Source: CAZSBG01 sp964605145
Lineage (GTDB): Bacteria; Zhuqueibacterota; Zhuqueibacteria; Thermofontimicrobiales; Thermofontimicrobiaceae
Assembly: GCA_964605145.1 (NCBI GenBank)
Contig: CAZSBG010000036.1
Coordinates: 1 to 53,632 of the forward strand
Direction of reading: 5' to 3'
DNA length: 53,632 bases
Below, one piece after another: positions 26,125 through 35,483 of this stretch. Within the stretch, counting starts at the first letter, position 1; each line of letters starts with the position of its first letter. Made by a program: the position numbers and the translations under genes. The notes below the pieces were generated by a model, which was given only the letters and a program-made list of their open reading frames with translations, was not told where the DNA came from and searched no databases.

Positions 26125-27288
26125 ATGAAACGATTTGCAGTTATCATCTTACTGTTTTTTCTCGTCTCATCGCTTTCTGCGCAAAATAAAGCGCTCTATA
26201 AAACAAAAGAAAAAGATGGCAAATCCCGCACAGTATTTACGATGGATTATTCCAATGTAAAAAAACCGAAATCCATCGAGGAATTCAAAACTCACTATCA
26301 CCATCCACCGATCACCCAGGATAAAACCGGCACGTGTTGGTGCTTTTCCACAGTTTCTTTTCTTGAATCTGAAATAAAGCGGTTGCATGATAAGGAAATC
26401 AAACTATCTGAAATGTATATTGTCTATTGGGAATACGTGGAAAAGGTTCGGCGATTTGTCCAGGAAAAAGGAGAATCTAACATCGGGCAGGGTTCTGAAC
26501 ACAATGCAGCCATTGAACGAATGCGACAGTATGGCCTGGTTCGAGCGTCGGATTATTCGGGCCTGCTTGAAGACAATGATAAACATAATCATTCTGCATT
26601 ATTCAAAGAAATTAAAAGTTACCTGAATTACCTTGAGAAAAATGAAATATGGGATGAAGAACTGGTGATTGAGTACATAAAAATGCTTTTGAACAAACAC
26701 CTGGGCAAACCACCTGAAACGATTCTCGTTGATGGCAAAAAAATTACCCCTCACGACTTTATGAAAAATGAACTCAGGCTCAATCCGGATGATTATGTTT
26801 CCTTCATTTCAATGATGTATGCGCCGTTTTACACAAAAGCCGAATTCAAAGTGCCTGATAACTGGTGGCACAGTGAAGATTATCATAACGTTCCTTTGGA
26901 AGAGTTTTACAACTCAATTTCCAGAGCGGTAAAAAATGGTTTCACTGTTGCGTTGGGAGGCGATGTTTCCGAGATCGGCAAAATAGGCGAGGAAGATGCA
27001 GCCATTATTCCCGATTTCGATATTCCATCCAAATATATTAATCAATACGCTCGGGAGTTTCGATTTAAGAACAAGACCTCCCGGGACGACCATGCCATTC
27101 ATCTTGTCGGTTATAAAAAATTGGGTAAGCACATGTGGTTCCTGATTAAAGATTCAGCGCGCAGTAGTCGATATGGAAAATTTAAAGGATACTACATGTT
27201 CAGGGATGATTACATTAAATTGAAAATTCTAAATTTTTTGGTTCATCGCGATGCTGTACAGGATCTGCTGGCTAAATTCGAAAAATAA
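26125..27288 (+). CDS. Exported papain-like (C1B, bleomycin-hydrolase-type) cysteine peptidase
   Basis: Signal peptide (about 1-20, SSLSAQ). The catalytic core shows the oxyanion Gln65 and nucleophile Cys71 in TQDKTGTCWCFST and the general base His323 in DDHAIHLVGY, the layout of C1B peptidases (bleomycin hydrolase, PepC). The third residue, usually Asn in a WxVENSWG block, is Asp343 in FLIKDSAR. Length 387 and an internal helical insertion (about 90-240) agree with C1B. The family acts as aminopeptidases, usually in the cytoplasm; here the export signal places it in the envelope or outside. It starts 7 bases after the preceding gene and is followed by a strong terminator, so it closes this operon. 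Confidence 0.87.
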   Translation: MKRFAVIILLFFLVSSLSAQNKALYKTKEKDGKSRTVFTMDYSNVKKPKSIEEFKTHYHHPPITQDKTGTCWCFSTVSFLESEIKRLHDKEIKLSEMYIVYWEYVEKVRRFVQEKGESNIGQGSEHNAAIERMRQYGLVRASDYSGLLEDNDKHNHSALFKEIKSYLNYLEKNEIWDEELVIEYIKMLLNKHLGKPPETILVDGKKITPHDFMKNELRLNPDDYVSFISMMYAPFYTKAEFKVPDNWWHSEDYHNVPLEEFYNSISRAVKNGFTVALGGDVSEIGKIGEEDAAIIPDFDIPSKYINQYAREFRFKNKTSRDDHAIHLVGYKKLGKHMWFLIKDSARSSRYGKFKGYYMFRDDYIKLKILNFLVHRDAVQDLLAKFEK

Positions 27289-27312
27289 ATTCCATTTCAA
27301 TTCTCAAAACTT

Positions 27313-27344
27313 AAAAGCCGGGTTTCAGCATTCCCGGCTTTTTT
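27313..27344 (+). terminator. Rho-independent terminator after the C1B peptidase gene
   Basis: AAAAGCCGGG (27313-27322) pairs with CCCGGCTTTT (27333-27342) around a 10-base loop and runs into further T. It lies 24 bases after the peptidase stop codon and ends one base before the first possible ATG of the next gene at 27346. Confidence 0.88.
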
Positions 27345-27345
27345 A

Positions 27346-30300
27346 ATGAAAAATAAAAATTCGCACATGCATCCTAAAAAGTCTATGAAATTTTACATAT
27401 TTTTAGCCATTATTCTTACCTTCGTTTTTTACTGCAACAAGGAAAACAGGTTTGCAGATGAAATTATGTCAATTTCTGAAATTGATAATCTGGGCATCAG
27501 CATCAACACAAATGTATCGAGACCTTTTGTGTTCACAAATCGTGAATCCGCATTTTTTTACGCTGAATCAGGTGATCTGCGTCGAAATGGTCACCAGGGA
27601 TTGGTTGTAAACACCATACGCTATCTGGATGATTATATATTAAAATCAAACGGTTCAATACTTGATCGTAAAAATGCCCAGGAAATTATCATTTTTCCGG
27701 ACCGAATAAAAAGGATATTTTCAAACGGCATTGTGGAAAGCACATACCTGCTCGATCATGAAAATTGCCTTGTTATTGAATTAACAGCTAACGCAATCCA
27801 ATCTTTTGAATTTCGTCCCCTTTTTGCATCTTCCCTCGATTTTTCTGCCATGGAAAAAACGTGGAGCGACCGCGATGATTTGCTTATGCTGCTTCCCACT
27901 ACTTCAGATGAAGCAGAAAATACTCCCGGAGCAATTGGAATAAAATTCGATTGTGAAACTGAATATTTTTCTGATACAAAAGATAGTTCTTTTACCCTGA
28001 TCCCATCCATCCAGGCGGGCAGTTTCAAATTTCAGTCAACTCGATCTCGTATATTTATTGTTATTGGGGAGAATGAAAAAGATGTTAAGCGAAAAAGCCG
28101 GAATTTGCAAAAAAATATCGTCCAGCACATAAATCAAAAGAAACTGCGTCTTTCCAGACTCTTAGCACAGAATAAAGTAGAAACCAATATCGAATTATTC
28201 AATAAGGCGTTTCAATGGGCGCTGATTTCAATGGATCAACTCATCATGCGTCAAACAGGCGCAGGAAAACAGGTAACTGGAATTTTTGCAGGACTGCCCT
28301 GGTTTAATAATTACTGGGGGCGGGATACGTTCATCTCTCTGCCCGGGGCTGTGCTTGTGACTGGCAGAATGGAGGAAGCCAAAAAAATTTTATTGTCATT
28401 TGCTCAATTTCAGAATACTGACTCGAATGATCCAAACTATGGCCGAATTCCAAACCAGGTGACCACTGAAAACATCATTTACAATACCGCGGACGGTACG
28501 CCCTGGTTCATCAAACACCTCTGGGAATATTATCAATATTCCGGGGATGAGGTACTTTTGAAATCACTTTACGATGTAGTAAAACGATCTATTAATGGGA
28601 CGATTAAGCATCATTCGGATGAAAATGCATTTTTAACGCATGATGATGCGGACACATGGATGGATGCCAAAGGTACAGATGGACCATGGTCTCCTCGAGG
28701 GAATCGCGCAGTTGACATTCAGGCATTGTGGTATCAGCAGTTGAAAGCTGGTGTTCAAATCGCCATAATGATTGGTGACTCAATTTCTGCAAAGAAATGG
28801 AGTGAATTCGCTTCCGATCTCAGACAGAATTTTTTGCCGAAATTCTGGAATCGTAAACGCAGATCGCTTTATGATCATCTCAATGCAGATGGTTCGCCCG
28901 ACCTCAAGATACGCCCAAACCAGATATTTGCAATATCAATCCCTGAAACACCGATCATGAATTCGCAAAATGAGTTGGCTGTGCTGCGCGAAGTGGTTAC
29001 AAAGCTGACTTATCCGTACGGAGTGGCATCGTTGTGGCAGCACGATCAGGATTTCCATCCGTATCATGTTATGCCAGCCTATTATCCCAAGGATGAAGCC
29101 TATCACAATGGGACCGTTTGGGGGTGGTTGGCTGGCCCGGTAATAACCGGGCTCATGAAGTACGGGTACAAAAATCTGGCTTTTGAACTGCTGTTTTCTG
29201 AGTCTTACCAGGTTTTGAACTGGGGCGCTGCCGGCACTCTTTCTGAATTGCTCAATGCGATTTCCCCCAAAGGATGGGAAGTGCCGGAAATATCAGGGAC
29301 AGTATCCCAGGCATGGAGCCTGGCTGAATATATCCGAAATATCTACCAGGATTTACTTGGCATCCATCCGAATGTACCTGAAAAAACGATTCATTTTTCA
29401 CCACACATTCCCGATGCGTTTGAATTCATAAATTTCAAAATTCCCTTACCTGAAAACGACATTCAGGTAAAGATTGAACAGACACTCAGCGATAATATTT
29501 ACCAATTTGATTACGCGCGGGGGAATCATCCCTGGAAAATCGATTTTGAGTATCCCATATCCGGAACGGAAAAAATAAGTTTTCAGTTTGAATTGGACGT
29601 CAAAGATTCAGTGAATATTCACATACCATTGAGTCACCCTCAGGATTTAACCCTGAATGGGCGTCATATTGAACCGCAGCAGCAAAAAATTGCCATTGGC
29701 GATTCTCTGCTCGGTTATCTATCTTTCGCAGTGCCCCAGCTCGACAAAAACTTGAACTATCTGAAACCTCCGCCCTATCCGTTACTAACTGGGCCTCAAA
29801 TAAAATCATGGAATACAAAGGCTCAGGCTATTATTCAAAAATCATTTCAGGAACTTGATGATAAAGGCCCAGATAATAAATATACGTATCCCCAAAATGC
29901 CCATTTCAAAGATGGCATTTTTGATTTAAATCAATTTCAACTCTTTCAGGATAACGAAAATTATTACTTTCGGCTGCAATTCCGAGAGCTTGTTCAACCG
30001 GGCTGGCACCCGGAATATGGATTTCAGTTGACATTTATTGCCATTGCAATAAATCAGGGTATATCAAAAGAAGGAGAAATCAACGTTTCAAGGAACGCAA
30101 AACTGAAACTTCCCGAGGATTATGCTTTTCATAAAATTATTTTTATCGGCGGCGGACTTCAACTGGAAGACAACGAAGGAAAGATAGTAGTAGCACACCG
30201 ACCCCAGGATGTCCTTTATGCGCTGGGCGATATTCAGAAAAAAAAGGTTTCATTTGCCATTCCCAAAAAATATCTGGGGAAAAATCCCCAAAGATGGAAA

Positions 30301-30462
30301 ATAGCCATTTTAAGCGGCGGACAGGATGATTACGGTGGAGGAGGCATTGGTGAATTCAGAGAGATTGCCAAAGAAGCAAGTGACTGGCACGGGGGCGGAA
30401 AATCAATTCCAGGCGAAAGCAACATCTACGACGCTGTATTCATTGATACAATCCATCAATAA
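27346..30462 (+). CDS. Glycogen-debranching-type glycoside hydrolase with C-terminal glucodextranase-like domain
   Basis: Exported carbohydrate-active enzyme of about 1030 residues. A hydrophobic N-terminus (residues 14-28, FYIFLAIILTFVFYC) may be a lipoprotein signal with Cys28, although the lipobox is atypical. The middle (about 270-700) is an (alpha/alpha)6 barrel of the amylo-alpha-1,6-glucosidase type: WFNNYWGRDTFISLPGA, RIPNQVT, DADTWMDAKG and YHNGTVWGWLAGP. The last 220 residues (from about 820) resemble the membrane- or sugar-binding end domain of glucodextranase-like enzymes. Probable substrate: alpha-glucans or oligosaccharides in the periplasm or at the surface. The first ATG directly follows the terminator stem, so ATG 27367 or 27385 may be the true start; no clear ribosome site is seen for any of them. 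Confidence 0.82.
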   Translation: MKNKNSHMHPKKSMKFYIFLAIILTFVFYCNKENRFADEIMSISEIDNLGISINTNVSRPFVFTNRESAFFYAESGDLRRNGHQGLVVNTIRYLDDYILKSNGSILDRKNAQEIIIFPDRIKRIFSNGIVESTYLLDHENCLVIELTANAIQSFEFRPLFASSLDFSAMEKTWSDRDDLLMLLPTTSDEAENTPGAIGIKFDCETEYFSDTKDSSFTLIPSIQAGSFKFQSTRSRIFIVIGENEKDVKRKSRNLQKNIVQHINQKKLRLSRLLAQNKVETNIELFNKAFQWALISMDQLIMRQTGAGKQVTGIFAGLPWFNNYWGRDTFISLPGAVLVTGRMEEAKKILLSFAQFQNTDSNDPNYGRIPNQVTTENIIYNTADGTPWFIKHLWEYYQYSGDEVLLKSLYDVVKRSINGTIKHHSDENAFLTHDDADTWMDAKGTDGPWSPRGNRAVDIQALWYQQLKAGVQIAIMIGDSISAKKWSEFASDLRQNFLPKFWNRKRRSLYDHLNADGSPDLKIRPNQIFAISIPETPIMNSQNELAVLREVVTKLTYPYGVASLWQHDQDFHPYHVMPAYYPKDEAYHNGTVWGWLAGPVITGLMKYGYKNLAFELLFSESYQVLNWGAAGTLSELLNAISPKGWEVPEISGTVSQAWSLAEYIRNIYQDLLGIHPNVPEKTIHFSPHIPDAFEFINFKIPLPENDIQVKIEQTLSDNIYQFDYARGNHPWKIDFEYPISGTEKISFQFELDVKDSVNIHIPLSHPQDLTLNGRHIEPQQQKIAIGDSLLGYLSFAVPQLDKNLNYLKPPPYPLLTGPQIKSWNTKAQAIIQKSFQELDDKGPDNKYTYPQNAHFKDGIFDLNQFQLFQDNENYYFRLQFRELVQPGWHPEYGFQLTFIAIAINQGISKEGEINVSRNAKLKLPEDYAFHKIIFIGGGLQLEDNEGKIVVAHRPQDVLYALGDIQKKKVSFAIPKKYLGKNPQRWKIAILSGGQDDYGGGGIGEFREIAKEASDWHGGGKSIPGESNIYDAVFIDTIHQ

Positions 30463-30561
30463 ATTTTAAATAATTGATACGTATTTAACCCATATTTAAC
30501 TTGACTTTAACAGGAAAAATTGTTAGAATGTTTTTGTAACCAATATTTTCCCTTATCCATA

Positions 30562-30603
30562 AAAGCCAATTTTGAAATACCCTATTCAGAATTGGCTTTT
30601 TTT
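30562..30603. terminator. Bidirectional terminator between convergent genes
   Basis: AAAAGCCAATT (30562-30572) pairs with AATTGGCTTTT (30591-30601), with T on the plus-strand 3' side and A on the 5' side, so it can work for the glycoside hydrolase gene (plus) and for the gingipain-like gene ending at 30641 (minus). Confidence 0.85.
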
Positions 30604-30640
30604 ATGTCGTTAACGCAAACCACCTGCCGGAAGTATTTCC

Positions 30641-33600
30641 TTATTTCAACAGAAGAATTTTCCGCATTTTTACATCTTCATCATTTTTCAGGAAAATGAA
30701 ATAGACGCCGGTTGCAGCCTGTTTTCCGCTTTGATCCAATCCGTCCCATTGAATTGAATAATGACCGTTTTTCTGGAAGCTGTTAACCAGGGTTCTCACT
30801 TTCTGTCCAAGAACGTTGAAAATGTATAGTTCAACCCTGCCAGATTTTCCGATGGCATATTGAATTTCCGTTGTTGGATTAAACGGATTGGGATAATTCT
30901 GTTCCAACACGAGAGATTTCGGCAGCACACCATCATCGTGCGCTACATTTGTAGCTTGTGCGGTTACATTCAAAGAAACAGGCACGAAAACAGTTCGATT
31001 TCTTTCCTGATTCGTATTGACTGGAATATCCGCATAAAATATGCTATCAGGCGCGGTTGCATAAAGTTCGATCGGAATAGAGTTGAATTCTCCCGGATAC
31101 AATGTGTCCGGTTCAGTTGGACATTCCAACCACCAACCTGTTCCAACTTTCAATTTTTGTGCAATGGGAATGGAACTGACTGTCTCAAAATCAATATAAT
31201 CTACTGGTGGAGCTCCTGTTAGATTGAACGCACTACTCAACACTTTGCCTGAACTGATGTCCAACGGCAAAGTTTCTTCCATTCGAAGGACCTGAGCATC
31301 CCCGGTCCAACTGGTTCCAAAATAATAATATTTACCAGCTTTTAAATCGCATTCCAGCAAAGGCGAAGAGAACCAACCTTCTCCCGAGTTTTGGACGGTA
31401 ATATGACTCCCGGCAATTCGTCGGTATTCGCCTTTCAAGGAGTCCCCTTCGTAAACTGTAAAATAGATTTTTGTCCCGCTCTCGGCCTGAAAATAACATT
31501 CCATTCCCAGTAAGTGGTCGTTACGGATCTGATAAATGACATTGCCAATACCATTTTTTAATGGTAACCACCAGTTGTCGGCAATAGTCCCAATTTCTAT
31601 TTCTCCCTTGACAGGATTTTCTAAATGATAGATGAGTTTGCCAAAGCCATCGTTGTGTACGTTCAGATTAATCGAAAGGCTATCGCTGAAATTATCAATG
31701 ATACCAGCAATTGAATCCGGTTCGAAAACAAACTTTGGCTCTCCCTGTTTCACTTCACTGGAAAATTCAACCTGCTTGGTATATCCATCAGCATCAATAT
31801 CAATAGAAAAATGAAGAACGTGTCCATTCTCGCAATATGGCGACACTTCAAATTCGAATGCTGAAACAGTTGTTTCCTGGCCTGATTCGAGATCGCCAAT
31901 AAAATGAATACTATCTGTTAGCGTTATATTTGGATCTGATATCTTAAGTTTGGCCTCAACATTTTTAGCATTGTCAAATCCAAGATTTTTAACCGTGAGT
32001 GGCAATATGATATGCTCTCCCAAGTTTATTTCATTATTATGATTGCCATTGGTGTCGTCAATTTCCAAAACCTGAGAGATTAAATTAACACTTGAACTAC
32101 CCACCATAAGGTAAATTGGCAATTCAAGTCGTGGATTCGAATTATCATTGGATGAAATTAACAGGTTGTTGAAAAATGTTGTATCCGAATGTGTCGCTTT
32201 CATGGTTACAGGATAAGTCATTTCATCGCCGGGCAGCAACGTATCCTTTTTAGATGGATAGCTCAGCCATGTGCCGGTTCCGGTTTCAATCTCCTGAACA
32301 AATGCGATGAGCTTCGAAAATGTTTGATTGAACGAATCAGCAGGAGGCATTCCTCCAAAATTCAGCGTGCCGGTTGCCACTTCACCAATGGGTATGGAAA
32401 AAGGCGGCACCTGGTAGGCGCGACAAATTTGGGCATCGCCATCCGCCCAACTGACGCCGAGACAATAGTATCTATTCGCGCTTAGTTTAATATTCAAAAT
32501 GTCTGACCAAATTCTGGATTCCCCGGCTTCTGTAATAACTTTCGTGGTCTCATAAATTTTATTAAAATTGCCGATAGCGTCCTCTCCTTCGTAAATAACA
32601 AAATACATGGTCACCGGGGAGATAATATTCATAAACGTGCTGAAGCGGAGCAAATTAATATCATTTTCTATCCATATCACATTGCCTGCGCCTTCTGATA
32701 TAGTCGCCCACCATGGATTGTCGAAATCGCCCAGGGATACAATATTTCGCCCTTCTTCATTTGCCTCGAATTCCAGCTTTCCAAATCCATTATTTTTCAC
32801 TTTCAAATCAACTTGAACCGAATCGGTGATGTTAGTTACTCTCTGTGCTATTAAATCAGGAAAGACTTCAATTTCAGGATTACCCTGAGTAACAATGAAA
32901 TCAAGAGGAAAAGATAATTCATAATCATTTCCAATTTGTATATCAAGATTCATCCTGCTTTCATATCCGTGGGGACATTCCTTGCTCACCTTAAATGCCA
33001 GATTATCTACAGCTATTATTTCATTGACAGTTAAATTATCAATTGCTGCAATTGGTTGTAACAATTCAATTAATGTGTCATTAGAAGACAAGCTTAACTG
33101 AATTTCTCCCACGGACACAGTGCCTACATTTCGCAATTTCAACAACCAGTTTATAGTTTCACCGATATTAATTGAGTCATCGTTATTTTGGTCTATGATA
33201 GTTACATCGTCGACAACAATGGAAATACCTTCTTCCGAAAAGACATTTATTTTAGAAATCTGTGGTTTGAAATTAGGTTTTGTAATGCTAAGCGTTAACG
33301 GATCATCCGAATGAATTGGGGTGAAATTCAGTATGGCGATTCCAGACTGACTGGAACGCGCTTTGGCTACTATTTCATTATTTTGAATTAATGTGACCTG
33401 CGCATCTTTCTGTTCCAACTCGACCATCAGCTCGGTTTGATTGTAAAAAATACTATCAATGTTCACCACATTGAAATCCAGCGGCTTCTGAGTCCAGAGC
33501 ATTGTCGCAGGATCACCAAAATAATGAAATTCTTCGAATTCAATTTTGCGGGTGTTAGTGCCGGAATATTGAGTTGCCATATACAATTTGCCATAGTTTA

Positions 33601-35476
33601 AAACTTCGCCCAAATGATGAATCGGAGTTTCATCTGAACCATTCGGTTGATAAGGAAGAAATTCAGGCCACATTGCATCGAAGAATCCTTTAGCGAGTGC
33701 GTCGTTGTAGCCGCTATAGCTAATGCGGGTTGACCCAAAAACGCCGATAGCGCCACCATTGAAATTCCTCAACCATGACTCAACAAAGCATTCTGATGAC
33801 ATAGCCGTTGGAGTCGCATTATCATCAGTTTCATTATCGAACCAACCTGTCGCGCAGTTTGTACTGAAAACGACAGGAAGTCTGTTCCCATTGGATAGAT
33901 TCTTAACGTCCCCACTCAAATAACGTGGTTCTCCCCATCCATTTCTCGAACCGTGATCCCTGTGAGAAACCAAAAAAGAACCCTGATTAATAGCGTTTGT
34001 GATGGAAGCAGCGTTTCCATTCCACAGGAACCCCCTGCTTCGAAGCAAATCTGCTGGTAACGGTTCACCACTGGCATATCCTCCATCATTATAATTGGTG
34101 GGATTCACATCTCCTTCAGCATAGTAAATCCGATCCACTGAGTACGCCTTTGTAAGCAAAAAATCTCGTATTTCTTCTGAAGTTAAAATAAAACGCCTAT
34201 CTTCATATCCATCACGCTCATTATAATTTGGCGTATCATCATCATCATCATCCTGGAAATACCCAACAACCTGAACAGAGCGATAAAATGAATCGTCTTC
34301 CAGGGGATTTCTTTCATAATTGATTACCTTTCGGACAAATGAGATCGCATCAGTTCCTGAGTCCACTGAAATTCGTCCGCAAATGAGATCAGGGAAATAA
34401 TCGCTTCCATCCACAGTCGTATAGTAAAGATCGGTACCGATTAATCCGTTATCATCAGACGAGTGGGCAGTCAAATAATTTGTTGGAATGAACTCAGCAT
34501 CCCCCAAAAGCAAAATGAAGCTTGGCGCAGGTGTCCAATTCTGGTAGGCTGATTGAATATAGTCCCTGATAGCCTGCGAAGAATGCCCGATATCATCCAC
34601 AAAAACAACTCTTGAATCAAGCCCGCCCATCTTGCGCCACAATGCCAGTGAATCAGCAGCTCCTTCAAAACCGTGATCGGTGATAATCAGGTAGTCGCAA
34701 CCGGTAATCATTTCTTGTGTGGATGAATCCTTTGCCCTGGATTCAATTGCATTTTTTTCAAAATAATCCCAATTTGAAATTTGTCTTTTGAAAATTCTAT
34801 TAAAAAACGGAGAGCGAAGCCTGGAATCAATTTCGAAAATATCACCACCTGAAAGTGTGATAACAATGTCGAATTTTTTTAGTATTTTGACTCTACTAAG
34901 AATTGGATTGAACTGAACCGGAGCAATGCGCAAAATTGAAATTGGCACGCCGCGCATTATTCCTTCCGATTCAATCCAGGCATTTTTCTCAGGAAAGTAT
35001 GCATTCTGTGAATAGATGGCTTCATCAATTCTATACTTCTGGTTTAATTTCTCACCGCTTTCAGGCTGCGGTTCAAAGGCTGGTGGAATATTAATTTGAT
35101 CGAATTCTTCGATATCAGCATTTTCAATGCGAATATCAAAAGTTGCATTAAGAGGTGAGGCCAATATTTTCCCAAGTACAGGCACAGCAGGCTTGCCGGG
35201 TTCATCAATCTCGCTAAATCCATCGATAAGTATCTTTGTGAATAAATCGCTGTTTCGCTTTAACTCGAGCAAATTTACTGCTGCAATTTCGACAGAAAAT
35301 TTGATCAAATCTTCTGAAACATCTTCAACTTTTATTGACCAGGGATTTTCATGCTGGTAGTCAGAATTTAGTTCAATTTTTTGAACGTTTCCGGTTTGAG
35401 TATATCCCGACATTGAATTTAATAGAATTAATAAAGTGATCACCAAATCACGAAACTGTGTAACCGATTTCATCAT
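30641..35476 (-). CDS. Gingipain-family (C25) cysteine protease with tandem beta-repeats and type IX sorting domain
   Basis: Secreted protease of about 1610 residues. Signal peptide (about 1-27), a propeptide-like N-terminal region, then a C25 catalytic domain with His508 in SHRDHGS and Cys541 in FSTNCATGW; the spacing of 33 residues equals that of gingipain His211-Cys244. Acidic stretches such as FQDDDDDDTPN suggest calcium sites. Residues about 745-1500 hold two tandem modules of roughly 385 residues each, both with an N-terminal NxGE(T/H)I strand, a GNP/GEP...NNGFGKL block and an NPWW/NWW...GxGNVI segment. The end is a type IX sorting domain (NYPNPFNPTTEIQYAIG; GVYFIFLK). Start: TAGGAG precedes ATGATG at 35476/35473, the second having better spacing. 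Cleavage specificity is not readable. Confidence 0.9.
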   Translation of the reverse strand: MMKSVTQFRDLVITLLILLNSMSGYTQTGNVQKIELNSDYQHENPWSIKVEDVSEDLIKFSVEIAAVNLLELKRNSDLFTKILIDGFSEIDEPGKPAVPVLGKILASPLNATFDIRIENADIEEFDQINIPPAFEPQPESGEKLNQKYRIDEAIYSQNAYFPEKNAWIESEGIMRGVPISILRIAPVQFNPILSRVKILKKFDIVITLSGGDIFEIDSRLRSPFFNRIFKRQISNWDYFEKNAIESRAKDSSTQEMITGCDYLIITDHGFEGAADSLALWRKMGGLDSRVVFVDDIGHSSQAIRDYIQSAYQNWTPAPSFILLLGDAEFIPTNYLTAHSSDDNGLIGTDLYYTTVDGSDYFPDLICGRISVDSGTDAISFVRKVINYERNPLEDDSFYRSVQVVGYFQDDDDDDTPNYNERDGYEDRRFILTSEEIRDFLLTKAYSVDRIYYAEGDVNPTNYNDGGYASGEPLPADLLRSRGFLWNGNAASITNAINQGSFLVSHRDHGSRNGWGEPRYLSGDVKNLSNGNRLPVVFSTNCATGWFDNETDDNATPTAMSSECFVESWLRNFNGGAIGVFGSTRISYSGYNDALAKGFFDAMWPEFLPYQPNGSDETPIHHLGEVLNYGKLYMATQYSGTNTRKIEFEEFHYFGDPATMLWTQKPLDFNVVNIDSIFYNQTELMVELEQKDAQVTLIQNNEIVAKARSSQSGIAILNFTPIHSDDPLTLSITKPNFKPQISKINVFSEEGISIVVDDVTIIDQNNDDSINIGETINWLLKLRNVGTVSVGEIQLSLSSNDTLIELLQPIAAIDNLTVNEIIAVDNLAFKVSKECPHGYESRMNLDIQIGNDYELSFPLDFIVTQGNPEIEVFPDLIAQRVTNITDSVQVDLKVKNNGFGKLEFEANEEGRNIVSLGDFDNPWWATISEGAGNVIWIENDINLLRFSTFMNIISPVTMYFVIYEGEDAIGNFNKIYETTKVITEAGESRIWSDILNIKLSANRYYCLGVSWADGDAQICRAYQVPPFSIPIGEVATGTLNFGGMPPADSFNQTFSKLIAFVQEIETGTGTWLSYPSKKDTLLPGDEMTYPVTMKATHSDTTFFNNLLISSNDNSNPRLELPIYLMVGSSSVNLISQVLEIDDTNGNHNNEINLGEHIILPLTVKNLGFDNAKNVEAKLKISDPNITLTDSIHFIGDLESGQETTVSAFEFEVSPYCENGHVLHFSIDIDADGYTKQVEFSSEVKQGEPKFVFEPDSIAGIIDNFSDSLSINLNVHNDGFGKLIYHLENPVKGEIEIGTIADNWWLPLKNGIGNVIYQIRNDHLLGMECYFQAESGTKIYFTVYEGDSLKGEYRRIAGSHITVQNSGEGWFSSPLLECDLKAGKYYYFGTSWTGDAQVLRMEETLPLDISSGKVLSSAFNLTGAPPVDYIDFETVSSIPIAQKLKVGTGWWLECPTEPDTLYPGEFNSIPIELYATAPDSIFYADIPVNTNQERNRTVFVPVSLNVTAQATNVAHDDGVLPKSLVLEQNYPNPFNPTTEIQYAIGKSGRVELYIFNVLGQKVRTLVNSFQKNGHYSIQWDGLDQSGKQAATGVYFIFLKNDEDVKMRKILLLK

Positions 35477-35483
35477 GCAACTC

